From Fragilaria crotonensis (Eukaryota > Bacillariophyta > Fragilariophyceae > Fragilariales > Fragilariaceae): 64,000 nt of DNA. How positions within the stretch are numbered: the stretch's first letter is position 1; each line of letters starts with the position of its first letter. The translations under genes and the position numbers were made by a program. Shown here in pieces: positions 33,299 to 43,346 of this stretch. The stretch is from positions 124,001-188,000 of the forward strand of contig JAKSYS010000015.1 in assembly GCA_022925895.1 (NCBI GenBank), given 5' to 3'. The notes under the pieces are model-generated. The model did not search any database and was not told the origin of the DNA. It saw only the letters and a program-made list of their open reading frames with translations.

Positions 33299-33459
33299 TT
33301 CTAACCTTTGTTCTTTTCTATTCCAGACCTCAATCAATACCAGCAGTACATGTTCCTACTGCCAGAGAATTGAAATTCTCATTCCTTGTGCTCACTTTTT
33401 TTTGCAAAACTTGTCTAACCCAACTCACCCTTCATCCTTCAACTTTGCAACTCTCACCA

Positions 33460-34610
33460 TGGTCAACCCAGCACTAACCCATTTGCCTCCAACTGAGGCC
33501 AACTGCCCTCCCTCCGCCCATTGTGTCAAACCAACGAAGCACATGGCGAACTATGTTGCCGCCGACGGCGACATTACAGCTCCTTTTGATGCACTCAAAA
33601 ATGCTGCCCTACCTTTCAAGAAGCATTCCTTTTCCTATGTTGCAACTACTAACACTTCTTCCATTGCTGAATCTAACACCTACAGGCCCAAGAAGAGCCC
33701 CAAGCAAGCTCCAGGCCATTTTCAGCACACCGCAACGGCCCTGACTCCTGAGCAAGAGTCCGCCGTCATCTCGCGTTTCCTTGAAACCATCGATCAAGAA
33801 CGCCTCCAAGGTCAAGACACCAACAACAGAGTTAACTACGCCTGCGAACTCTCCTACGAAGCAGGATCTACCGATATGGGTCGCTCCCATTCTCTTTCCA
33901 TCAAAAACGGCGCCATCAACGACATCGCAGCCGCCGAACTCCAAGACAATCAAGACAACAACGCGCGCAATACCTTCGCTTCCACCATCATCCCGCGCCA
34001 AGAAGACCCCCAACTCGCCTCCTACGAAAGGCCTATCAAGAACCAACGTGTCAGATTCAATTTTAACTTCGAAACCATCAAGATCAAGAACAACAATGAC
34101 GTCGCGAAATGCGACTCTTTCAAGATTCCGGCGACGAACGCCGAAGACCTCCACTACGACAAGAGGGGTATCATCCAAACCGCCTTGAAAAGGGCTCTCC
34201 AATGCATGTCCACAATCAAAATTCCGACGAATACTCGAGGAGAAATCGTCCGAACAGTGGACTGCATCAAAGAATTAGCGCAGAACGTACGTTTTCCTAC
34301 GCCGTGCAAGCGCGAAGCTCGCAAGAGCGCTTCTGACGACGACATCACATCAAGCGAAGCCAGAGCTTCTCACAACATGTCTACTCACCTCCAGGCACCA
34401 AGAATTGGCGGAGAACATGCAAAAACAATAATGGCAATAATGGACAAGTTCCAAGTCCAAAATTGCAAATTCTCCTCTGAGTGCCTCTCCAAGTCTCCAG
34501 AACTGCTGAATCCACCTACAAGTACTACAATGATGCAGCTTCCTATGAGATTGGAAGAACTTCACAGAATTTCTTCCCAACTTTACCTGAGAAGGTCATT
34601 CCATTTGTAA
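33460..34610 (+). other. Open coding stretch in LTR element, upstream part
   Basis: Open from ATG 33460 (MVNPALTHLPP) and rich in Asn/Thr/Pro. No domain recognised. It lies between the 5' LTR and the gag-like region and overlaps the latter in another frame. Treated as part of a fossil element. Confidence 0.5.
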
Positions 34611-37099
34611 GGCACCATAACAAAGCAGTCATACAGCATGACAGCATCATTATCTTGCCTGTGACCCCTCCGGTTACAACTTCCCATCTAACTGTCGGCA
34701 CTTCAATTGCTACTCAGAATGATGAGAACACCCCCGTCCACGCTGACGCCATCAATGGCCCCCTTCCGCACGACGGAATTGGTCCGATGTCCGAACGCGA
34801 TCCCGGAATTGAAAATGCCGTTAACCCCAACTTCAACGACGACATTTCCGATAACGGCCTTGACATAGGTAACATGTCATGCGGAATCCGATGGAAACAA
34901 ATGATGACAGAGATATTCATCAAAACTCCCCCGGACGAGAAATCGAAATTCCCTACGTCGAATTCCCCTCCCACGCCGCCCTACACAGACAAGACTCCCG
35001 CGGACACCACCTACGAATCTGCGGACATGCTGACGACTACGATTCCAGCACAGCCACAGACAATGTCCGCCTTCCACCATCCGGACACCAAGATCTACCC
35101 TGCCACAGACATCCTGCACAACAAGAAAACTACCCGATTCTCAGTCACACTTCCACAATTTTTGAACAGAAAGCCTGCAGCTTTTGAAAGCTGCAATCCC
35201 TTCAGTTTTCTGTCAATTGCTGAGAACTCTCACAATTTGCATCCCACCACCGACAGCGCCTCCGATTGCCTACTATCTACAACTGCAGGCATCACCAACT
35301 TGATCAAGGCAATGTCACACAATCGCTCAGAATACCCATACACAAACAAGACACCAGCAGAGACACTCCTTCATGTCATTCCTGGTGAGTCTAGTTCTGT
35401 GTGTTCAAACAATGAAAACAAAGAAAAATCTATTACTTGCATCTCACTTACTCCTCCTGGCCACAGACACAATGATGTGAATGTAGCAACAGAGGATACT
35501 TGCAATGTGATAAGATATGAATTGGAAAAACAACACAGCCTTTGCAAACACAATGCCCTTGCTGTTCAAACTCCCAGATCATTACTTTCACCCAAAAACA
35601 ATCCGAAAACGCAGACATCAACAACAAACGCTCCGTCAACCGAAAATGCACCTCCAGAAGGAGCAAATGCTCACCAAGAAGTGCACCACCCAATGTTTGC
35701 AAACACGCCACCTAATCGTGAAACATTTCTTGATGACAATGAGCAAGAAAATAATGATGATGATCTGCCTCAAATTCCCTTTACCTCCCCAGATGCCCTG
35801 ACATCATCAACCAGAACCAACTTCACATATCCACCGATTGAAGACCTCACAAGGACGCTCCTGAAATATGCCAAGATTGCAAACCTTCAGGAACTTAGCT
35901 TCCCAACTGACCTTCTCTCACGAAGAAGACAATTCAATGCCTTCATGGATAACCTCCGAATCATATGCAGCATATCACCATGGACACGCCAAGTCTTTGA
36001 CCTTTGGCCGAGACAAATCAATTACTCTCATCCATGTGTTGGTATTGCAATCTTCAATCTGATTTTCACCAACATCTGTGAGCCCTGCCAGACACACATT
36101 ATTGACTGTTCCCCAGATGCCAGAACAGCCATTCTGACTCTAAGACGTCACTGTGCACCGCTCACCCAAGATCACATTGAACGCACGCGCGAATCCTTCT
36201 ACTCCATCAAGCAAGGACATCAAGAAGTTGCAACATCCTACTTGAATCGCATTCGGACATTATCGCGCGACTGTTATCACGCCGGAATCACAAACACCGA
36301 TGCTGATATAATCAAACGAGCCATTCATGGCGGCAGCAATCACCACTTCTATGCTGCTTCCTACCAACGCTTTGATGCCGACATCCGTCGAGCAGAATTA
36401 CATGACAAAGAACTACCAACATTTGCGGAACTTGAGAGCCACTTATTGAATATTGATGATTCCTGTGGACTTACTCTCCCTTCCCAAAACCAACACAATT
36501 ACAACCAACATGCAAATTCTGCACACCAACCTTCATCAAGTCTGCCCTTTCAACATCAAGGCACAACTTATGATGATTTGCCACCACACCAAGAAGTTGA
36601 AAATCTAACAAGCACTCTGGCCTCTGCACAGCATCCAAGAAGACAAAACAATGACAATGATTGCAGTATTGCAATGCAACATCCTCAACCTTTTCAAAAG
36701 CAACATCGCAACGCAAGACCTCATTTCAGACAAAATTCTTCAAACAATGCAAATCAAAGGCGTCCTCCAGATAACTTCAGCTCACCCAATGCTGCAAATA
36801 TTACATGCTACAATTGTGGACAACTTGGCCACTATGCTAATCGATGCATAACCGTCAACAGCTCACAAAACAGCAACCACGGAGGACTCCAAAACACAAA
36901 TCCAAACAATGATGAAACTGCACCCCACAACCAACGTGCTTATTACATCACTGATTCAATTCCATCTCAATCACATGCTTTTTACCATCAAGCATACATT
37001 GCATCCTGCAATGACCAGGGCAACTTCAACTGCCCAAAACCAGTTACTTCATGGCCTGATATTGACACACCTGAGCAGATGGCAATCAACAGAGTATAA
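34481..37099 (+). other. Gag-like coding region of LTR element
   Basis: Long open region. Its centre is a retrotransposon capsid-like helical domain (RRRQFNAFMDNLRIICS...HIERTRESFYSIKQGHQEVATSYLNRIRTL...FAELESHLLNID). Near the end is a CCHC zinc knuckle, CYNCGQLGHYANRC, which binds nucleic acid. The Asn/Gln/His-rich linkers are typical of diatom gag proteins. No ATG at its left limit. Confidence 0.75.
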
Positions 37100-37330
37100 C
37101 TCAATGATTTCTAACCATCAGTTCCAATATCTCCATACAGGCCAACAACAAGACACACTACACATCAACTACACTGAAAACCTTGTGAATCACACTTCAC
37201 AGACATTCCAAACAAAAAAAAATGCAAGTCTCACCAAAAACAAAAACAATCTTCAGATCAAAAGATTCTGTATGTTTCCAAAGCAAATGCTACAACATCA
37301 GAAATCAACAGAGATTTGATTCAAGAGGGG

Positions 37331-38225
37331 TGACAGACTTCCAGTATCGCCCTACATATTTTTACATCTATCCCGATCCCTAACTGTCGCCCGTGTGCAC
37401 AGTAAAACGTTACATCCGTGCTCCAGTAACCAGTGCGACACTGCACGACTGGAATCAAAACTCTCGTCGATTCAAATCATGTTCATCTCATCCCATGAGC
37501 ATGAACACTCATTTTCAAACGAGACTCAACGCCTCGTGTACCGACGACCACACCGCGGCACGAAACGACGTCTCCGAGAAACGAGGAGTGTTCCTCATTG
37601 TTCCAAAGGAACACTCCCCATCTATCAGACCTCTCATCCCTTGCACCTCTCCTTCTTCTCACAATTGTCGAAATAATTCATTTTTAGTGCCACTCACCTT
37701 TTCTGCACATACTGCACATATTTGCACAACATGAATGAAATTGACCATGACGAATTTTTACCGCCGGTCGTCAAATTGTCAACCTCACCATACTGTACAT
37801 ATATCAGTAGTCAGTACGACGGTACTCACTATTACGACAGCACACAGCACGGCAAGCAGTACAACAGTACTTCTTGCACATCACTTCCTCTGCCCGGCCA
37901 TAGTCCGTGCACGTCTGAGTCTATCGTTACCGTACATAACGATAAACTATTAGACAGTGCCCACTATGACCAAAGCGATATTATTACTGTCAGTCCCTCG
38001 CACATTTATGTAGCGATAGACCGACAGATAGTATACGTATCGTTGTCTGTAGCGGTAGACAGCATTGTATTGCTGTACCGTTTATAGACACACTAAGCAG
38101 TAGTCAGTGTTGTACTAGACACTTACCTACTGGGGGCGTGCCCCGTAACGGTCACGTCCTGGTTCTTAACCTGAACCCTATGCCGACCTGCGCGTCGACA
38201 GGTTCCGTTAACCCGAACCATATCA
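37331..38225 (+). repeat. 3' long terminal repeat
   Basis: 895-bp partner of the 5' LTR, preceded by a polypurine tract and followed by the GGATG duplication. Confidence 0.93.
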
Positions 38226-38882
38226 GGATGTACTGTAGTAACCTCATTTTTTCTTGATTCCAAGGTCTGGATTCAATTTCTTATGCATACGACAGTAGAC
38301 AGTAGGCAAAAGCACACTATTGGTAGTTTGTAGATTGTACTACAAAGTACTGGTACTGGTACTGATACTGAGTCCGGAGTACGGAGTACGGAGTATTGGA
38401 CTACCGTATTTCTCGGTATTTTGTACCCCCCAAATGTACACCGATGGGTGCAAAAATCCCACCACAAGTTCATCAAAAATGTCCGACGGTTAAAGGGAAT
38501 CCGTGAAAAATGGACATCGGGGTGACAACTCAAATAATGGAAAATGAAGATTTAAACTCGTCTTCTGATGATTAGAGTTATACATTCAGGCCGGTGCTTA
38601 CAGAAAACACAGAATTTTCCCGAACCAAACTCGACGTCAGATTCCTTCCGCGCAACAAAATCAGTTGCTTACAGAACTCCGATGTGAACCAATTTCAATT
38701 TCCCTATGTACTTTCTTTAATTTTATATTTCTTCTATAGCGATGAGTATTAGTGTTGCCGACGAGCCGTTGAACCACGTTGCGTAGGAACAATACCAATT
38801 TGTTCATGTGTTTCGATGGAACATACTTTGACGAAAGATCTGCAGAACACAAAATCCATCAACCATCTAAGTTCGGCGCGCC

Positions 38883-40616
38883 ATGTCGAGAGCAAGCAAA
38901 CGAATCGGCACTAACGTCACGAAGGCGCTATTGGTTGAGATACAGACTACAATCGCGTTGGCATGCTACGATTCCCCTGAAATTGTCCAGGGAGGAGACT
39001 CAATGACTGAAATGGAGCAAGCCAAGATTATAATTGATAACTTTGGCGGCAACGATGACCCAGAATCCATCTGCTACCTTGATCAGTTCGTCAATGGGTT
39101 GGGCAGGTTTGCGGGTTTATTTACCTCATCTGAACCTGACGAATCAGGTCAGATTTTTCTAACGATGCCACAGAAGTTGCATCGACAAAAAGGGCTTCAT
39201 ATATTTGTCGGACCAACTTCCATCACCAAGGACCTCTTGTTGCAGAGGAATTTCACAAACACCACAAAGATTACGGGTCGGACATTACACAAAAGGGCAC
39301 TACAGGCGGTGCAAACGTGTAAGAAGATGATGGCGCTTGTGACAGCACCGGGGTCTCCATACCGAGACGGAGATTTTCCATCGGGTACAAACTGGGATGA
39401 CTACATCCTATGGTGCCTTGATGCGATCCAGATGGAATTTGAACGAGAAGAAAAGGCACGACAACCTAGGGGAATGCAAGAAACTGCGATGGTGAGTGGA
39501 CCAACTGTGATGACGATGAACGAACCGGCGAGGACAATAACGACAACGACAGACGACACTCCATCAGTTGCAGCAACTTTGCCGGAAATTACTGCTGCGG
39601 CATCGGCGGCGAGACAACAAGTCGACAAGAGGGGGACAGAGAAAAATCCATATTTCAAATTCGGCGTCGGCTTCTTGGCATGGGCTCTTTGGGGGCACAT
39701 ACCGATTCAGGATGGGGCAGCGATGGCCTCTATGCTTTTCAATGAGTCCAAAGTTGATACGTCATTTGGACGTGGCACTCATACTCGGACCGCAATGCGA
39801 AAGGCGGCGATGGCAGCAAGTATGCCTCCTGTCGACAATCGACGTGGCAAAAAACGTGAGATAGACGTGATGCAACCACCTGAGAATGCTGTCGAATTGG
39901 ATCTCTGGAAAAATACTCTGAAGCACCTTGAGGCCGAGGCCTTGGAGAAACAAGAGAAGCAGCATCATAGTATGCGTCTTCGTATTATTCGGGACAAACT
40001 TGCCGCGCGTCGTGGGAAAAGGGAAGTGATACTCCAGCAGCTCACACTCTCGTCCAAGTTCAGGAAGAAGCCTGATGACGTATTGCTGGAAAAGATGCAA
40101 AGCAATGAAGACGAAATTGAGAAGCTTGAACTTGAACTTGAGAAGCAACAACAATCTGAGTGCGATCGACAAAGTCGGGTGTTGGAGGAAAAACGTAGCA
40201 CGGTCAAGTTGAGTATTGAAATGGCGACTCCAATGATTGGAACAAGTGGTAGTTTCGGGAGCAGTGGAATCGAAAGCAGTACAAGTGAAGACAATGAGAA
40301 TGGTAGTGGTCGTGGCGGAAATGATAGGATCACGAGGCTGCTGACGAATGATACTAAGAATGATGACGCTGACGGAAACAAAAGCACTCCTCGAGCAAAC
40401 ACCCCAATGAGTATCACGACTAGTAGTACTTGCACGGAATGCAATTTGATGCCGTCTAACCATACTTGCTTGAAGTGCAAGCGAGTTCGAGTGTGTTCCG
40501 TTTGTTGCGATACAAATCGAGGATTGCAAAACAATCCGTGGTGCAAGACTTGCTTCGACAATGAAACGCCAGCGAGTCAAACGAGGATTCGCAATGGCGA
40601 CTACAACTATAGGTGA
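38883..40616 (+). CDS. Harbinger accessory protein with C-terminal zinc-binding domain
   Basis: 577 aa from ATG 38883. PIF/Harbinger elements usually encode a second, SANT/Myb-like protein that carries the transposase to the nucleus and to DNA. No clear Myb helix pattern is seen here. The first 190 residues look globular (ESICYLDQFVNGLGRFAGLF, HRQKGLHIFVGPTS), followed by a hydrophilic region with coiled coil (~350-440) and Ser/Gly-rich linker. The end has paired cysteines: CTECNLMPSNHTCLKCKRVRVCSVCC..NPWCKTC, a likely cross-braced zinc domain. Function as transposase partner is inferred from position only. Confidence 0.7.
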   Translation: MSRASKRIGTNVTKALLVEIQTTIALACYDSPEIVQGGDSMTEMEQAKIIIDNFGGNDDPESICYLDQFVNGLGRFAGLFTSSEPDESGQIFLTMPQKLHRQKGLHIFVGPTSITKDLLLQRNFTNTTKITGRTLHKRALQAVQTCKKMMALVTAPGSPYRDGDFPSGTNWDDYILWCLDAIQMEFEREEKARQPRGMQETAMVSGPTVMTMNEPARTITTTTDDTPSVAATLPEITAAASAARQQVDKRGTEKNPYFKFGVGFLAWALWGHIPIQDGAAMASMLFNESKVDTSFGRGTHTRTAMRKAAMAASMPPVDNRRGKKREIDVMQPPENAVELDLWKNTLKHLEAEALEKQEKQHHSMRLRIIRDKLAARRGKREVILQQLTLSSKFRKKPDDVLLEKMQSNEDEIEKLELELEKQQQSECDRQSRVLEEKRSTVKLSIEMATPMIGTSGSFGSSGIESSTSEDNENGSGRGGNDRITRLLTNDTKNDDADGNKSTPRANTPMSITTSSTCTECNLMPSNHTCLKCKRVRVCSVCCDTNRGLQNNPWCKTCFDNETPASQTRIRNGDYNYR

Positions 40617-40712
40617 AGTAACAATACTAGGGAAGGGGATACACGAAGTAGTAGGTGTGCAAATGGTAGTTATACTAGACTACGACAAGTACAAATAGTA
40701 TGACGATTGCTT

Positions 40713-42563
40713 TCACGCCACATCAATCAGAACAGGAACATGTCTAGGTGTCGAATGAGCTAGCCTCCTCGGCCACTGGACATTGTTTTCGTGAAAACGA
40801 ATGTTGAAATTGTCGATTAGAAGCGAACGGAACTGAAAGAAGTTCAGTTCATTCACTGCCGTTCCCGATTCGATTCGTCCTCGTTGCATGATTGTTCGAG
40901 ATGATGCGGTCGCGCTGCTGTGATTTCGTCCGATTCGACGATTGCGACGGTCGTGCTGGTGACTGCGATTACAATCGTTTTCGCTCATTTCATCCCCACC
41001 GTCGTTATCCTCCTCGTCCTCATTATCACTTACTAGAGTCGGCGGGCGTTGATAACCAAAGCGCGATCTATCGTACTGGCGCAAACGGAACTCCTCAGTA
41101 CCCGTGGGATCCACCAATCTATGGATCGCAAACGGGATATCGTCGGCTCCGAACTCGCCAGTTTCCAACTCCCAACGTGAGCGAACGCCATTGTTCCACG
41201 ACTTGCTGAGGCCGTCAACATCAAGTAGCATGTTGTGTAAAGCACAACATGTGAGCCAGATGTTGTCGGCAATTTCCGTATTGTACAATCTGATGCCCGA
41301 CTTCAGAATCCTCCAACGCCCCTTCAAAATTCCGAACGTGCACTCAACATCTTTTCGCATCGATTCAAGCCACTGCGAAAACCTCAACTCGGATCGGTTG
41401 CAGGATGCTTTCAATGGCGGCACTGTGGTTGACCACTCCAGATACCCATTGTCAACAATTACGTAGGCACCTCTGAGCTTGAGTGTCCTGTCCTCACCAT
41501 CGTCGTCACTCGTCATTCCTTGTTGCGTCCTCAACTCGAAGTCAAATTTTTCGTTCAATGCTCCATCGCGAAGCTCTGTCATAAAATTATCGAAACGAAT
41601 CAAAGTCTTGTCATTCCACCTTGCAGGGTGGCCCTCTGTTGTATGCAGGATCTTTCTACGATGATTGCAGGTCAAATTGTACGTCCGCATCGTCACTTTT
41701 GACTTGTGGCCAAGGTGCGCTTGGCGCATCGACATACAAACCTTCTCCAGAGGAATATGGGTTGCATCGGTGCTACCAATGCAACCAGGAAAACCCGCTA
41801 TACTGTATTCACGCTCGCATTCCCTCAGTTCCTCGACCGTACGTGGTGTAGACACATACATTGGGTACAGTACCTTCGCTCCAAACTTCATAAATTGATG
41901 AAAAAACTTACGATGGACGTCGCGACTGATGTATGTCACATCCTTCATGTCGTCAAACGTCCATCCTCTTCCCAGATAACGAAGTGAACCCAAGAGAAGC
42001 AGTTCAATTGGCGAAACCTTTTTGTTTTTGTTGTTGTGCTTTTTCTCATACGCCTTGATCCATCGGTCAAACAACCCTATGCTTGCGTCCGATGATATCA
42101 TATCAAGAAGCATCACGTACGACGCATATGGTAGGCGGAAATTTTGTCTGAACTCCTTGGCCCAATGCTTATCTTCAGGTCGCGGATCCTGAATGAAATC
42201 CTCCCACCATGCGCTCATTTTGGGCGTCTTCTTGCGCTTGACGCGTGTCACTGGATCAGTGTACCACCTCGAGCGCGCAACTCGAGTTTTCTTTGCCGCG
42301 CGGATTCGTCGTTGAGCATCCGCCATTGCACCTCTCTTTCGTTTCCTTGCGCTCTCTCCAACCATGTTCGCCAAAGCGAGGAGCAACTTTCTCTTCTCTT
42401 CATCTTCATAATCTTCTTGCATGAGATACTCTTCAAATTTCTCGTTGTCAATCTCGCCATTTTTGTCAAAACAATCATCTTCTGTCAGCGGAACATTGAC
42501 ACCACCATCACACAGACCCTTCAGCATGTCAATTGCAAGAAGTCTTGAAGCTTCTAACCCCAT
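40713..42563 (-). CDS. PIF/Harbinger DDE transposase (DDE_4 type)
   Basis: 616 aa from ATG 42563. N-terminal acidic then very basic region (RKRKRGAMADAQRRIRAAKKTRVARSRW). Middle region LLGSLRYLGRGWTFDDMKDVTYIS is the helix-turn-helix block preceding the catalytic core. Catalytic triad: Asp in CIGSTDATHIPLE, Asp in AYVIVDNGYLEW, and Glu in MRKDVECTFGILKGRWRILK; the closing helix CCALHNMLLDVDG is also typical. No stop or frameshift interrupts it. Convergent with the accessory gene, 96 bp apart. Confidence 0.93.
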   Translation of the reverse strand: MGLEASRLLAIDMLKGLCDGGVNVPLTEDDCFDKNGEIDNEKFEEYLMQEDYEDEEKRKLLLALANMVGESARKRKRGAMADAQRRIRAAKKTRVARSRWYTDPVTRVKRKKTPKMSAWWEDFIQDPRPEDKHWAKEFRQNFRLPYASYVMLLDMISSDASIGLFDRWIKAYEKKHNNKNKKVSPIELLLLGSLRYLGRGWTFDDMKDVTYISRDVHRKFFHQFMKFGAKVLYPMYVSTPRTVEELRECEREYSIAGFPGCIGSTDATHIPLEKVCMSMRQAHLGHKSKVTMRTYNLTCNHRRKILHTTEGHPARWNDKTLIRFDNFMTELRDGALNEKFDFELRTQQGMTSDDDGEDRTLKLRGAYVIVDNGYLEWSTTVPPLKASCNRSELRFSQWLESMRKDVECTFGILKGRWRILKSGIRLYNTEIADNIWLTCCALHNMLLDVDGLSKSWNNGVRSRWELETGEFGADDIPFAIHRLVDPTGTEEFRLRQYDRSRFGYQRPPTLVSDNEDEEDNDGGDEMSENDCNRSHQHDRRNRRIGRNHSSATASSRTIMQRGRIESGTAVNELNFFQFRSLLIDNFNIRFHENNVQWPRRLAHSTPRHVPVLIDVA

Positions 42564-43346
42564 GGTCGCTTCAGAAATGGCTTGAAATGGAGTGGAATGA
42601 AGTATGACACTATTATGATATGATTTGGCAAAACATGCCAATCGAACTAAAACTGACTCATGTCATGACTGGTAGACAGTACTCCAGTGTCGGGTTTGGT
42701 TTGAAGCCGGGTCCTTTACCCTGACGGTGTCGAGTTTGGTTTTAATGATGAAAAAGACCCGGACTCACCGAAATCGACACCAGGACGGGGTCGACTTTGG
42801 AGGCTGTAAGCATAGTGTTTTTACCGAAGTGACGTCGAGTGTGGTTCGTGTGTCCACTACGGTTTTCTGTAAGCACCGGCCTCATAGGTGGCTTTCAACG
42901 TGTGGAATTCAAATGACCTGACGTTTCAGTGAAATGCCAGGATTTTCCTACCAAAGGATCAAATATTGACATTCATTTTGGAGTCGAGTGGTTCGAAAAA
43001 ATACATAATTTTGGGGTGGTGGGTACATGAATCCAAGGGGTACAAAATACCGAGAAATACGGTAGACGCTAACACTAACTCTAGTGTATGAAGTGCAGAC
43101 CAATACCTGGCGAGACTTCGTCCCCTCGTTTTGACGTGATATGTCATGAGAACCCTGAGGCAACTGGCGTCATTCGACATCTTATGTCGTACGCACCTGA
43201 CGCATCGATCCTCGGGAATTCGCCTCACATCCTGCACAGGCTGATTCCATCGCTCACAATTCGCAGGCCTCCCGGTGCACTGTGAAGTATACATCGTTGA
43301 CTTCGGAGTACGAAGTACATCACAACGTTGTTCGACTCACATCACG

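Larger units (their letters stand above)
32245..38225 (+). mobile_element. LTR retrotransposon, gag-bearing and without visible pol
   Basis: 5981-bp element flanked by a 5-bp duplication GGATG (32240-32244, 38226-38230). The two long terminal repeats (32245-33147 and 37331-38225) begin TGACAG and end ATATCA and are ~99% identical, so insertion is recent. The internal part starts with TGG right after the 5' LTR (primer binding site position) and ends with a purine tract AGAGGGG (37324-37330). Its coding part resembles gag with a CCHC zinc knuckle. No reverse transcriptase, integrase or protease was recognised, so it looks like a non-autonomous gag-type element (TR-GAG-like). Superfamily uncertain, Copia or Gypsy. 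Confidence 0.88.
38589..42881. mobile_element. PIF/Harbinger DNA transposon, apparently intact
   Basis: 4293 bp with 20-bp perfect terminal inverted repeats GGCCGGTGCTTACAGAAAAC (38589-38608; complement at 42862-42881) and a 3-bp target duplication TCA (38586-38588, 42882-42884). Two convergent genes: an unusual partner protein (+) and a DDE transposase (-). Both frames are uninterrupted. Subterminal copies of GCTTACAG and of a CTCGACGTCA-like word occur at both ends. Intact genes and perfect TIRs suggest recent activity. It is inserted in the MITE at 38404-43062. Confidence 0.9.
38404..43062. mobile_element. Mariner-like MITE interrupted by a Harbinger element
   Basis: Perfect 26-bp inverted repeats, beginning CCGTATTTCTCGGTATTTTG (38404-38429) and ending at 43037-43062, are each flanked by TA (38402-38403, 43063-43064). 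Without the Harbinger insertion and one TCA the element is about 363 bp, non-coding, and so a MITE. The TA target suggests Tc1/mariner-type transposition. Confidence 0.8.

Noticed and set aside
33609-34202. 197-codon minus-strand frame within the LTR element
   Set aside because: Antisense to the element's coding stretch; no domain and no independent support.
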